From Apostichopus japonicus (lineage: Eukaryota; Echinodermata; Holothuroidea; Aspidochirotida; Stichopodidae): a stretch of DNA of 64,000 bases. This document shows, piece by piece, positions 34,721-47,961 of this stretch. Every line of letters begins with the position of its first letter. Within the stretch, counting starts at the first letter, position 1. The position numbers and the translations under genes are program-made. The DNA lies in the NCBI RefSeq assembly GCF_037975245.1, contig NC_092566.1, positions 4,898,001-4,962,000 of the forward strand. Reading direction: 5' to 3'. Under the pieces are notes generated by a model that saw nothing but the letters and a program-made list of their open reading frames with translations, did no database searches and was not told where the DNA came from.

Positions 34721-35637
34721 CCACGCAAAAGCAGATATAACGAGAACAAAAGTTGAAAAGACATGTATTAAAGCGGTCATTGTACAAATTTCTTAAGTAG
34801 TTTACACTGGCAGAATTAGAACTGTGAGGTAAACTAACTTGAGGTACAGAGAGGTAATTTTATAGCCGATTATCTTTTCTTGCAATTACATTTAGTAGTA
34901 GAGCATGACCATGAATAGATTTGTTTATTCCAGGAGGGAAATGAGATATTTCTCTGCTTTATCGTTATCATCATTTTGAATCCTCTTCTCCTTTCGTTTC
35001 TTCTATTGGACTGACTTGTCGTCGTGGTGTCAATCAAAATGGCCGAGTCCCTCAAGAGCTGAGATTTTGAAGGCGCCAACTCGTTGAAGATGAAGTATAG
35101 CTGCATAGCCTCGAGGTCTAATCTAAGAGGTTTTTCTATCTAGAATCCATGGACATAAGTTCTGTTTTCACAATAAATCCAATCCAACTATAACCTTTAG
35201 AAATCGCATTCGCTAAGGGTTTAAATTACCACGTGGTTGTCCTAGATACCGATCAGGTCTGAATCTGAGCCGGATCTGTATCTGATCCAAGGAGACCTTT
35301 TTTTTTTCTTTTTTCTTTTTGTTACGAACACATATTGCATAATGCATCTACATAAACCTTCTTACCATACTTTAAGGTACAAGGTTACATTTGATTCAGA
35401 GAGCGTTTAGGTTAATACAAATCAGTAATTCGTGGCTCATTGTTCACCCCCGGTTCCCAATAGTCTAGATTATTAAATATAACCAGAGATTTTTCGGGTA
35501 CCTAGCGGGGGTATACGCACCGTAGAACCTAAAAACCTAAATATTGCCCCTCCATGCATGAGATGACGTTATTGATGTTTCATAAATGCTTAAAACATAG
35601 GTATAATGTGACCCAAATGGAACAGCTAACCCACATA

Positions 35638-35910
35638 CACTCTTTGTTCAAACAAAATTCACTCTTTTAGAGTGTCTAGCATGATCACTCCTAAGATGAT
35701 TGAATTTCAATCTAATAGAAGAGATACTCCAAGCAGAAGTAACTGTAAACTAAACAGCATTTTCACTCTCACTTTGCAGGACTGGATTCTCTCTCTTAGA
35801 AAGTAACAGTATTCACTCCTAAAAAAATTGTTATTATCCTGGACTCTCTAAAATAGTGATTTTTGTTTTACTCGTTTTCAAATAACGATTTTTTTTTTTA
35901 CTCTAGTGAA
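35638..35910. repeat. Copy of the ACTCTTT/AAGAGTG dispersed repeat
   Basis: Begins ACACTCTTTGTTC, then AATTCACTCTTTTAGAGTG, GATCACTCCTAAG, TATTCACTCCTAAA and GACTCTCTAAAATAGTG. Forward and inverted motif copies alternate as in the block at 1945-2680. Confidence 0.5.
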
Positions 35911-38019
35911 AGTGCGCTATCACCAGCTAATATAAAATCATCAGTTTTTTCTTATTCATTATTTGTTCAAGTTTTGACGTAGAATTTTAAGAGTTTGTTA
36001 AAATATCTTTACAGCCTTTCGTCAAACAATTTCTTCTCAGAATAAAATCTGTCTCCACCTCCACCTCTCTCTCTCTCTCTATCCATTTTATTTGAGCCCA
36101 TCAAATAAGTATTTTTAATTTTAAATAAGTATTTTTTCTCCACGTCGGGCAGATGTATAAAACTGATTTTATCGTCTTGATATATTACTTACGTCATCTC
36201 CGACAAATTTATCAAAAATGTGACAAAACCATTCCTTTATAGGAATGTTGACAGTGTCGATATTCAATAGATTACAGCAAAATAAACACACACAAAAAGA
36301 TAACTCAAAAACAATCTTGAAACCTCAGCGGCAGAAAAATTACTTTAAAGTTAGCGAGCAATTAATTTGACGATGAAAATATGAATGATTTCAAAGTTCA
36401 AGTTATGTTTGCTTCAATAAAAGAACGTCATCATATCTATGTTAGAAAAAATATATAAATTGAATTTTCAAATTTAATGTCCGTACATGATGGTAGCCGA
36501 TGATGGCTCTATCGTTTGCATTATGTTAATGTACACCCATACAGAAAATACATTACACCTTACATAGACAAACACTCATATATGTTTCCCAAGAAAATAT
36601 GCCCCTTTTTCTATAATGACGCGATCATTTTTGCACTTTAGCTGTTGGACATTTTCCATTTTCGGAGTCCAAAATGAAGGATGTATATCTTGATTATCCT
36701 ACTTTGCATATAAGAATCGGGGCTGATGTTGTAACTCGTTATTGTCATTTTATTCACTAAATATAACAGCAGTTGAATATGAAAAAGGACTATATAATTA
36801 TGTTTTTTGTTCGGTAATTCTTTCCGTCTTGTTTGCACACTGCTATTTGACACCAAATTTCAAGAGATTAACTTCACAGAGAGCAAAGTTGTCTCAGAAA
36901 TAAATCTTGAGACTAACGCCAATTACCTGACACATGCATATTAGCCTATACTGATGACACTCACAGGAAATAAGTTGCCTTGTGGCCGGCCAACTCTAGT
37001 TTCGGACTAATGCGTTTTGACCATTAAGTAACTGCAGCCAATAAACATTTTACCTTGTATAAAGCCATCAATATAGGATCCTTTTACATCACTTTCTCAC
37101 CAAAAAAAAAAAAAACTTAAAAAAAAAAGGAACGCAGAAAGGAAAATTTGACAAAGACCTGAATTAATAGCCGCGAGGTGTTGAATAATAATAATCACCT
37201 CCTATAAAGATGCAGTATAATAGAAAGTATAGACAATTAGTCTGACAAGAAAGAAAGAATGACGGCTTAGTCTCTACGGTATATATTCAGTTCATCAAGG
37301 ATAAGCGAAGCCTAATTGCGTACTTGTTTATCCATTGAGCGACTAACATTGCTTCACAAATTGCAGCGATTGGGTTGATTAATGTGTACTATAGCACGTG
37401 GTTGACAAACCAGTAAAACGAACCGGGGAGATGTCACTCTGGTGTTCATCCAAGCTTGAAGGAGTGCTCCTAGATGTTCATAGTGGTTCATCACTTCAAG
37501 GGTATAGACACTATATACATCCACTCATAGAGAAATGGTTAAAGTGTAAGAAAATAGTTCCTACACTTTTGGTAACTTACATCTCACGCATGACGTCAAA
37601 CATTATTTATAATCAGGAAAAATCATCCCTTATATATATATCAACAATTAAGAATCCCATAGTGTGTATTTACGTATCTCCCTGTCTCTCTTGGGTATAC
37701 AACGAATGTACAGATCTGCTGTTTCCAAGGTTTCGTGCTGTAACATGTTTTGTTTTACTTTTTTGGTTTACAAGGAAGGCTACAATTATGTTTATATAAC
37801 ATTTTATCGCTTCGTACTTAAAACCATCTTCTTGAGATGATTAATATGCTTAACGTCCAAATACATGCCATGAGATGGTGTGAGGTCACTTCAAGATGCT
37901 AAAAGAACAGTCAAAGGTTTAATGTTGATCTCTTTGAGTTTGCTCACATGTGGCTTAATTTTTGATCTTTCATCTACATGATTCCGATCAGATTTGATCA
38001 GTTTCCGCCATAATGAGAT

Positions 38020-38066
38020 TTATACTTGGAGGGGATCCGGTTAGAATCGAAACGTCGGTCCCTCTT
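38020..38066 (+). other. Degenerate hammerhead-like / Penelope-type motif
   Basis: GATCCGGTTAGAATCGAAACGTCGGTCCC has the right half of the motif found at 42234 and 63527 (stem II, GAAA, two bases, TC), but the CUGANGA part reads CTTGGAGG and no stem I can form. Likely a decayed copy. Confidence 0.25.
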
Positions 38067-38842
38067 TTACTATCATATACTTACTTACAAAGGCTTTTTG
38101 CAATAAATGTGCAGTTTTCAATCAACCTATAATCAAACTATAATCATTAGTTGAGAAATATACATTGATAGGCTATAATAATCTTCGACTTTCCTATACA
38201 TCCACTTTTTCATTAGGCCTACATGTCATCATGATCTTAATATATAAGCCGAGTGCAGCAACCACTTAACGAGAGTAATGGACACAATATACATGACTAT
38301 ATATCGTACAGTTTGTGTACCAGCTCACGCATGAAGAATGTAACACGAGATGCAAAAAAAAAACGGAAATGCATAATGCTCTCCGAAAGGAAAATACATT
38401 AGCACACACTTATATGTTTATCCGATATATATAAACAGACTTGGATTCCACAATGTGCATCAAACTTTATTCAAAAGAATATATTTTTTCCGGTTTTTTT
38501 TTCTCTCTTCGGGATGCCTCACACTTTTATAATAGAACATCGTCAAAGACGGTAACATTATCCACTTAAGACCGAGGTGCCTAAATTTCCTCCTGTTATT
38601 TTACACACGAAGTCAAACTTTCACAATCAAAATTTTCCAGCAAATTTAATTAATCTCAAAAATTCAAAAATTAAGTTTCATAATCAATAGGAAACTTAAT
38701 TTGTGCATAAAGTTCTGCCATGGAATGTATGGAAAATGTATGCAAGCTAGTATGTCATGTATAATATTTATCATATATTTGTGAGTTTTTCCAACGGGTT
38801 GTAACATACATAGTTTTAATTAAGTCATTCTCTGCATACATA

Positions 38843-38845
<3 letters not shown>

Positions 38846-38931
<86 letters not shown>
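38846..38931. repeat. (TA)n microsatellite
   Basis: 86 bp of uninterrupted TA; source of spurious Tyr-Ile frames on the minus strand. Confidence 0.95.
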
Positions 38932-38933
<2 letters not shown>

Positions 38934-39241
38934 CTGGCAAACACTACATTTTCTATGTTCTTTTCTCTCAATACAGTGTTCCATTGTTGAATTTCTGAGA
39001 ATGACAAACGTCACGAGTTACTGTATTGTCCTATCAATTAAGGCTGATAATTTGCAATTATCAAAACTCAGACAATTTTTCCAGGGTTTAGACTAACAAA
39101 ACATTGAGCAACTAGCAAGCTTTTATAGGAAGAATATCGTCTTTTTACGTTCTTAAATTGAAAGTATGACCATTGACGTGTGGAGAATGTCCACAAGGAT
39201 CGCTCATTGAAGAATGAATTCAGTATATTCCGCAGAGTTAA

Positions 39242-39644
39242 GGCCCGGTCACACTATACCGATTTTTTATCGGAATACTATCCGATTTTCCCGGAGGAAT
39301 CGAAACAGCCTGTTTTCCGTTCGGGTCTTTTAGCCACAGTGATAAAGGACCTGATTTGCTATCTGTTGAGCCATTCCGATGTGGAATAGCCCTCTCCTAA
39401 CTTTTGATATTGACTCCGTTTCCTTTTATCGGATAGCTATCCGATTTCTCTTCCGATTTTTATCGTTTTTCGATGTGACGTCACTTCATAATGTAGTCCG
39501 TTCCAGAACCCCTCAGATTTGGAGTAGGTATTCGAATACTCCACTGCACCCATTACATTCACTACCACAAACCTCACTCTTCGTCCTAAAATCGGAAAAA
39601 TCGGACCGTATTCCGATAAAATATCGCTGTAGTGTGACCGGGCC
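39242..39644. mobile_element. TTAA-flanked MITE, 403 bp
   Basis: Left end GGCCCGGTCACACTATACCG and right end, reverse-complemented, GGCCCGGTCACACTACAGCG are inverted repeats that continue as CGAT..TTTTATCGGAATAC for about 45 bp. Both ends are flanked by TTAA (39238-39241 and 39645-39648), consistent with a TTAA target duplication as in piggyBac and some other superfamilies. The interior has further ATCGG/CCGAT motifs and no coding capacity. Confidence 0.8.
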
Positions 39645-39654
39645 TTAAATCTTG

Positions 39655-39800
39655 GTCAATTTAAGTTCTGATTGAGTGAAAGCACTCACTTGTTTTGGAG
39701 CTATACATTTTATTTGGCAGACATTCACTCTTTGATAAGATTGAATGTCACTTTGGTGATGAGCCTTCACCCCGGGCACGCTCGCAAATAGTGAATTCTC
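39655..39800. repeat. Copy of the ACTCTTT-type dispersed repeat
   Basis: GATTGAGTGAAAGCACTCAC and ACATTCACTCTTTGATAAG with GAATGTCACTTTGG; directly right of the TTAA MITE, which may have inserted in or beside it. Confidence 0.35.
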
Positions 39801-42121
39801 ATTCATATGGCATTGAGAGTGTACAAAATTCAATGTACACATTACAAATCCAGGCACATCGCATATATAGGAGGAAAGAATTGATATTGACCTCATACCT
39901 GGCCTAGATGTATGATCGGGATATTTACTTCAGTTTCCGGGGACTATTTACTCACCGAATAGAAACAAATTGACAGGGAAGGTATCTGAACTTATTTCGA
40001 TGACCTCAAAATATGTCTCGCTGAACTCATACCACGCATGAACACGATTGGTTGATAACAACCCTGAACTTTACTTCAAACTCAGATGACGTTAAATTAT
40101 TCCTTCTTCTACTTCTGCTTCTCCCCCTCTCTCTCTTTCTATTTCTTTTTCTCCAAATTACATTACAAACACCTCGCATACTCACTCGCAACGAGCAAGA
40201 GAATCATGCAGCCGTTTGCACATTGTGCTAATCAAGTCTTTTTACACCTTGAGGCGTCAACTACAAATTCGAACTATGGTGCACAACGCTAATATTTTGG
40301 TCAAACAAGATCTCTGTTCGAACCCCCATTGGCAGAGAAAGTAATGGACGCACAAATCTAATTGTCTGTGTTCTAATTCATACCGAAGTTTTCGTTAAAC
40401 GAATTAAGCAAACTATAGAGATAGTTAAGAACAGTAATACACCTAGGCGAGTTATAATCAATGTACCTAACACAGTCACACTATACATTTATATATATAC
40501 TAACTATGTACAAACTACATCATTGTAATATATATAGGCAGTCTGCATGTTTAAGCACACACTTGGATAAGCAATATAGGCCTTCCACAATGAAAGTCAT
40601 ATAAGTGATTTCATATGAATGACAATGTTTACAAATATTTAGAGACAAGGGCCAAAAATACCGATAATCCTTGTACATGACTACTTCCCCTTGTGTCGGA
40701 TTTAATCTTAAAAAGGTAAAGACTAACATAATTTGTATTTGGTGACTTAAAAATAGAAATTATCTTGAAAAGTAAGAAGATAAAAATGAAAACAATGGAT
40801 TTGGTAATAATACTACTGGTTTACATTATTACTATTGTTTGATGTTGTACTCTGACAACAGAGCGTTGCGTTTTGGCCAGTAACAAGATTTTGAATGGGG
40901 GAGGAAGGTCTAGATTTTGTTGATGTCTGTCTTCGGTAGAGGTCTCCCCTTTGGGGAAGTTTATTTGGTTAAGGGGCTTATCATTTCCATCATTTTACCT
41001 AGTGTTTTAAGTACAAGTTTTATTGTTGCCAGTGTTTACGACTTTGCAGCCGTTCGATATAAAGCGTACGGTATTTGCTCCCAGCATGTGCAGACCACAC
41101 ACGCTGCTGTATACTGTAACACATATACGAGAAGTACCTGCACAATCGGCTTTCCATAGAACGATAAAATTAATATTGCATTTATGAAAAATTCATATAC
41201 ATGAATTGAATGAAATAATAAATACATCTCTGACGCAAACATATCTCTAGAATTTAACATTGTCATTCCAGTGTCCATTAAAAAACATCTATTAAAGATA
41301 ATAATGTAAGCAGCTATAAATGATTTCAGGCATGACGAAACACTTCATATGTAACGTTTGTTTGCGAAGCATATATAGAACTAATAGTTCTATATAGCCG
41401 AAATTCGTTGATGACTGGAATCTTTTTATATAAAGGTTTTAGAAGTAAACCACGAACGGTTAGTACATTAAAGACATGATTCATAAAATAAACCACCAGC
41501 AGAAACCGTTAATCAAGTATAAAAATATATAGAAAAATTCCCTGTGGTAAAATAATGATTCATCTCACATTAATTTCACTTCAGCCTTCGCTTCCTTTGT
41601 TAAATACCAAACCGAAAATTTAACTCAAATTGAATAAATGAATCATTCTTTTGCTACAATATAAATAGCACACAGTACAAAATTGTTTAATTTGCTGCAT
41701 GTTTTAACTGCAAATGACTGAATACTATATCACGGCAGTATTTTTTTTAGTTCGGAAGGCTTTTCAGTGAGTCATAATGCCTTCCACTTTATGCCATTGT
41801 AAATTCATTTTTATCTCCTCCTAGGCTTATTCTCAGCTTTTAATTTTGTTTGGATAAAACTCTTTTGAATGAATATTTCGAGAGCGACATAATTTGTCTG
41901 ACGTAACATTTAACAAAGATAAAATGCAAGATTGTCTATACACCAGTTATAATCGACGCTTACGAAAACATTGTAACCATAGGTACAGTATATATGTCTG
42001 GGTGCATATGGATGTGACGTCATGAACCAGAGTCAGATAAGTTCCTGCACATTAATGATAAACGTATTTAAACGTCCTTGAAGAGAAACGTTTGAAAACG
42101 GTTCATTAGACGCTATAATTG

Positions 42122-42123
<2 letters not shown>
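39801..42123. other. Intergenic DNA with no supported gene
   Basis: Ordinary AT-rich sequence; the one clear structure is a 10-bp perfect hairpin at 41372-41396 (TATATAGAAC, 5-base loop TAATA, GTTCTATATA). Confidence 0.55.
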
Positions 42124-42163
<40 letters not shown>

Positions 42164-42170
42164 ATTATTA
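42124..42170. repeat. (TA)n followed by (ATT)n
   Basis: 36 bp of TA then four ATT units, left border of the hammerhead-containing unit. Confidence 0.9.
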
Positions 42171-42375
42171 GAGAAAACCAGAGAAATAAGATATGACTCA
42201 TAATTGACAAATAAGGAGTGAGTTTAAGAAAATATATTGGAATTTTCGGTCCCCCTGGGACCTTCGTCAGCAATACTTGGCAGTCGAATGAGAAGTACAA
42301 AATGTGACACAATGAAAGTATGACGCTAGATAAGTGTAAGTTGCAATGATGGAATTAAAACCAAATAAACCATGA
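42171..42375 (-). mobile_element. Unit of about 200 bp between (TA)n tracts, with a hammerhead-like motif
   Basis: Single-copy-looking sequence bracketed by (TA)n on both sides. On the minus strand it has about 90 bp, the hammerhead-like motif, then about 60 bp. The same arrangement with different sequence is seen at 63436-63685. It may be a solo Penelope-like terminal piece or an animal retrozyme monomer. No coding sequence. Confidence 0.45.
42234..42276 (-). ncRNA. Candidate type I hammerhead ribozyme (PLE/retrozyme type)
   Basis: Minus strand: stem I GTATTG, core CTGACGA, one extra A, stem II GGTCCC / GGGACC with loop AGG, core GAAA, a minimal stem III (A, AT, T), C at the cleavage position, then stem I partner CAATAT (5 Watson-Crick pairs and one G-U). 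This is the order of a type I hammerhead with the tiny stem III known from Penelope-like elements. The extra A between CUGANGA and stem II departs from the canonical core and may reduce or abolish activity. Confidence 0.45.
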
Positions 42376-43223
<848 letters not shown>

Positions 43224-43476
43224 TACATACATATATGTATACATATATACATGTATATATATATATATACATACATATACATACATATACATGTATATAT
43301 ATATATATATATATACATACATATACATACATATATATATGTACATACACACATACACATACATATATATATATATATGTAAATATATATACATAGAAAT
43401 AAATATATATATACATACATATATATACATATATATATATACATACATATACATACATATATATATGTACATACAT

Positions 43477-43545
<69 letters not shown>

Positions 43546-43611
43546 TATATATATATGTAAATATATATATATGCATATAAATATATATATAAATATACAT
43601 ACATATATATT

Positions 43612-43673
<62 letters not shown>

Positions 43674-43696
43674 CATATAAATATATATATATATAC

Positions 43697-43730
<34 letters not shown>

Positions 43731-43778
43731 ACATACATATACATACATACATATATATATGTACATACACACACACAC

Positions 43779-43812
<34 letters not shown>

Positions 43813-43851
43813 TTATATATATTTAGATAAATAGATATTTATATATATATA

Positions 43852-43912
<61 letters not shown>

Positions 43913-43968
43913 ATACATATACATAAACATATATATATACATATATATTTGTATATATATACATGTGT
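43224..43968. repeat. Large TA / ATAC / GTAT compound satellite
   Basis: About 745 bp of (TA)n mixed with ATACATAC, ACACAC and AAATATAT units. Longer blocks recur, for example around ACATATATATATGTACATAC at about 43330, 43453 and 43746, so there is a higher-order pattern. Open frames on both strands consist only of Tyr/Ile/Met/Val/Cys and are not genes. Confidence 0.95.
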
Positions 43969-44880
43969 GTCTGCTGATATTAATATTGATATTCGCTTCT
44001 TCCTGCGACTCAAAATTGATTTGTTTGTCAAGATCAAACTTGATTTTAAAGCTAAATAAATGTCATTGAATTCTTTGGAGAATATTCAATCAAAGAATAA
44101 TTTAAACAGCTGCGAATATGCACACCCTCTCCACCTCTCTCTGTACACAATACTATCTTTAAACATACAGTTACACGGCTTACCATTGTAAACCTTATTA
44201 TGTATCTTTGGCCAAGTATGTGTAATTACAGTTTGCAAACTAAGAGGATTCCTTGTATCAAAGACAATAAACGAAATTGGTTGCATTGATATTCGTTCAA
44301 AGAAGCATTTTGACTAAATGTAATGTGTAACTGCTATTCGAGACTCACATCTCATAAAATTGTCGAGCACACGCAAACGCCAAAAAAAATTCTTTGAGTA
44401 TGTAGCCATGTTATAAGCGAATACGATGCTTACAATTTGTTATGAAAATTTTGCCTGAATTTAAGAAATCACCGACTTTTGTGTGGGACAAGCACCAGTC
44501 AAATATCCTATATGAGCATCTCAGGTTTTTTTAACTTTGACCTATAGGGTATGCTAGAAGGGATAATCTGAAACCAATTTTGGTGAGCGTACTAAAGAGG
44601 CAGGATTTAAGGTATCATCAAAATGATACGACCTCGACAATGTTCTGCAGCTCAAGGGCAATGTTTCCTACGATGAGCCCGAAATGGAGTATTTCCTTTC
44701 AAATAAATCTCGTGTACAGTTGACTTTATAACAATATCAACTTCGGCTTGTATAGGGTTATGGTATCAAACCTGAGACGTGTAAAGTGTGAGTACACTAT
44801 TATTAGTATGAGTACAATTACAATTCCACACGAGTACAAGGTTCCAGCCGCAACATCGAGTACGTGTATGGTAATACTGC
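43969..44880. other. Intergenic spacer
   Basis: No gene or repeat recognised; ordinary AT-rich sequence. Confidence 0.5.
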
Positions 44881-44987
44881 ATTATATATATATATCTATA
44901 TATATATATATATTGGAAATATATTGGATATATATATATATATATTGGATTTATATATATATAAATATAAATATATATATATATATT

Positions 44988-45038
<51 letters not shown>
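44881..45038. repeat. (TA)n microsatellite with ATTGGA and AAATATA interruptions
   Basis: About 158 bp. It ends exactly where the LINE fragment begins. Confidence 0.95.
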
Positions 45039-45040
<2 letters not shown>

Positions 45041-46255
45041 ATCTGAGCGCTGCATTTGACACCGTTGACCACTCCATGCTTATTCAAATTCTTAGTTACG
45101 AAATAGGTTTGTCAGGCATTGCCCTCGTGGTTTAAATCCTTTATTACTGATCGTAGCCAGAGAGTTTGCATTGGAGACAAATTTTCTAATGCTGTTGGCG
45201 TATCCTACGGTCACGGTTCCACAGTGTTCGGTACTGGGACCGATGGTATTTAACATTTACCTGAGATCCCTTTACTCTGTCATTCATTTGAAAGGGTTTA
45301 AAGTGGAGGGATTTGCGGATGACCATCAGATCTATAAACACTTTGATAGGCAACAACAATATATATCTCTTACACATGACATTTTAGAATGTCTCCAAAC
45401 AATTCAAAACTGGATTTCTCGTTTCTTTCTTAATCTCAACCCCAACAAAACTGAAATCATGTTACTTGGCAATAAATCTATTTTAAAACAGATTGTAATT
45501 CGTGGGGTTAATCTGCCTGATGGACACTCAATTCGCTTCGTTAGTGTCGCCAAAAACCTCGGTGTTCATGTTGACCAAAATCTAGCTTTCAATACTCAGG
45601 TCAATTCCACAATCTCTAATTGCTTGACTATGATCCGTTATATTTCTAAAGTCAATTATTTTCTTCCCCATGACCTTGTGAGAAATCTTCTAATTTCCCT
45701 TGTAATTAATAGAATTGACATGTGCAACTCTCTTTATTATGGTATTAACTCGAATCTTATTGCGAAACTTCAGTCTCTCCAGAATAGCGCTGCAAGGATT
45801 ATTTATGGTCGCAGCAGGCGCGAAGGGGTATCTGACATTTTTAATGAATTACACTGGCTTCCAGTCAAAGATCGGATTTACTTTAAAATCATCTTATTTG
45901 TCCATTATTGTATTCACTATGATGCACCTGATTATTTGAGAGAACTTATTGTTGTTTCTCGTCCTGACAAGTTACTCCTTTTTTCCGAGTGTCCACACAA
46001 ATTATAGCACCAGGGATTTTGCTTTGAGTGGTCCAAAGCTTTGGAATGCGCGCCCTACCAACATTCGCCTAACTGTAGGCCATGACCCCTTCAAACGCCA
46101 ATTAAAACATATATATGTTCTTCTCAAATAGTCTACAATTTTACAATAAGATTGATATGGTCTTTATTTTTGAGTTCGATTCCACCTGTGCAAGTCTGTG
46201 TCGTTGTGGCACTGATAGAAGCTGGGCTTTATAAATGCTATTTTTATATCTATCT
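45039..46255 (+). mobile_element. 5'-truncated CR1/L2-like LINE
   Basis: Begins inside the reverse transcriptase domain immediately after (TA)n and runs through the end of ORF2 into a 3' tail (GGGCTTTATAAATGCTATTT...). Lacks the endonuclease and the N-terminal half of the reverse transcriptase. Truncation at the 5' end is the normal outcome of target-primed reverse transcription. Right boundary approximate. Confidence 0.8.
45043..46131 (+). pseudogene. Reverse transcriptase ORF fragment, frameshifted
   Basis: Frame 1 gives [17 protein letters not shown] (RT block with the first catalytic Asp). A frameshift near 45120 leads to WFKSFITDRSQRVCIGDKF, another near 45190-45215 to VPQCSVLGPMVFNIYL, then GFADDHQIY, whose FADD is the catalytic YADD-type box, and NPNKTEIMLLG. 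The C-terminal region has LQSLQNSAARIIYG and ELHWLPVKDRI. A third shift near 46000 leads to NYSTRDFALSGPKLWNARP, ending in a stop at 46131. The motifs place it in the CR1/L2/Jockey group, nearest L2-like from memory. At least three frame breaks make it dead. The longest clean frame is 45171-46007, whose first ATG is not a true start. Confidence 0.88.
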
Positions 46256-47641
46256 TAATATCTTAAACCATAAGTTCAATCCAACTCATATTTGATGCCG
46301 AGGTAAATATTGCAATAATGCTGTTGTTAAATGCAATAAAACTAACAACAAAAAGTACATTTCGCTCAAGCAATTTTAATGGCTAAAGACTCAACCTTCC
46401 TTAACACAACCATACTGGTTTGGAGTCTCATGTTTTCATAACTTTCTCACGAACTGAGATGGCTTTTTACGTCCTCGTGGTTTCTCTATATAGTTACCAG
46501 ATATATTATATATATGCCTGTGAGTGTGTGTGTGAGATGAACTCTGAACAAAGTACACTGTGGACACGTTTTCTATATAAATATATACGGTACATAATGT
46601 TATCATATTGAGGTCAACACCCTACGGTTATATAAAAGCTTAGATCCCCAGTTTGATTCATGGGCTATTCTCGACCTGCGTATAGAATATTTTCCAAAGA
46701 AAACATCAACATTTGTTGGTTTTAATATTCTGGTTACATCGATCGGAATATATATTAGTTCGTTTTTCATATTATTATTATTATACCTACAGGGAGATGA
46801 CGAAGGTCGCGTCTCCGTGAGATTTATTTCCTTTGTCTTCAGTAGATGAACCAAAAATGTAATAAAGGTAGAAAAATAAGGACGACAGCTATCAAAACCG
46901 AAAGAGAAGAATAACAAAGTACACGAATGTTATAGGGTTTACTTTCATTTTAAAGAAATGTATTCCTCCCCTTATTACTTAAAACATGAGTGCATTGCAC
47001 ATGATATTGATCTAAGTGGAGAGTTCATGTTATACTGATTATAACCTTGGCTTCTATTGTAGAGAAAACACATTTTCTAAAGGGAAGGGAAATAAGCAAA
47101 TTTTTCCTTTTGTATGCCTTGTTCACTGTTTATGTTTCTTCGTCAGTAAGATATACCCAACATCTACAAGTCTATTCTCACCTGCTATAACCATGTCTGT
47201 ATTCGTCCCCACTATATCATTACAAAAAAAGAATTGTATCAGCATGCGCAGATCCAGGAGAAGTTTTTCCAAAGCATTTAAAAAAATGAAAAGTATATAA
47301 TTATTAGTACCCAATAGTACCCAAAAACATTACCCAATTAGACCTTATTATTATTAAAACATATGCTATAGCCTAACTTTGCCTCAAAATGCACCATTTC
47401 AACGTTATTTATTTCCTGTAGGGTGACACAGCCCCCCCCCCACTCCCCTCCCTCATATATGAGAGTCGGTTTCAACTACCTCAAGCTTTTATATTTATAT
47501 ATATTCCAGAGAACATCAAAATTCAAATCTTACCGAGATTGTCTGTGTCTCTCACTGTAGCATCATACATGAGCTGGGTTTATAAAAGCACTGTAGACGA
47601 AAGGAAAGATAATGCCATTTCTACATAGGCTATACATAATG

Positions 47642-47642
<1 letters not shown>

Positions 47643-47716
<74 letters not shown>
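47643..47716. repeat. (TA)n microsatellite
   Basis: About 74 bp of uninterrupted TA. Confidence 0.95.
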
Positions 47717-47721
<5 letters not shown>

Positions 47722-47937
47722 ATACATGTAGAGGGAGAAAGAGCAATATTATGTATGCATTAAGATATCATAATCTGCGCGTCTTTGCCCCAGGCGGCAC
47801 TATCGTTGTCATTTGAACTTTAAACTGTTCTCGTTCCCCTTTCGTTCGTTCTTTGACTGCGCAGTAGGGAATTGCTATAGCAAAATACAATTGATATTAT
47901 ATCGAAAATGATTCTGTCGAACGAACGACGGTGTTGA

Positions 47938-47961
47938 TTTTTTTTTTTTTTTTTTTTTTTT
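47938..47961 (-). repeat. Poly-T run
   Basis: About 24 Ts; could be the poly-A tail of a minus-strand retrocopy, but no coding remnant was recognised beside it. Confidence 0.6.

Larger units (their letters stand above)
33119..38019. other. Intergenic DNA with no supported gene
   Basis: Contains a weak tRNA-like stretch (33582-33651), a (TA)n tract (34676-34717), an ACTCTTT repeat (35638-35910), a CT tract (36058-36080), and A-runs (37105-37130). No open frame shows a recognisable domain. Confidence 0.6.

Noticed and set aside
37398-37799. 133-codon plus-strand frame
   Set aside because: No domain or family pattern, AT-rich composition like the surroundings, no splice or promoter support.
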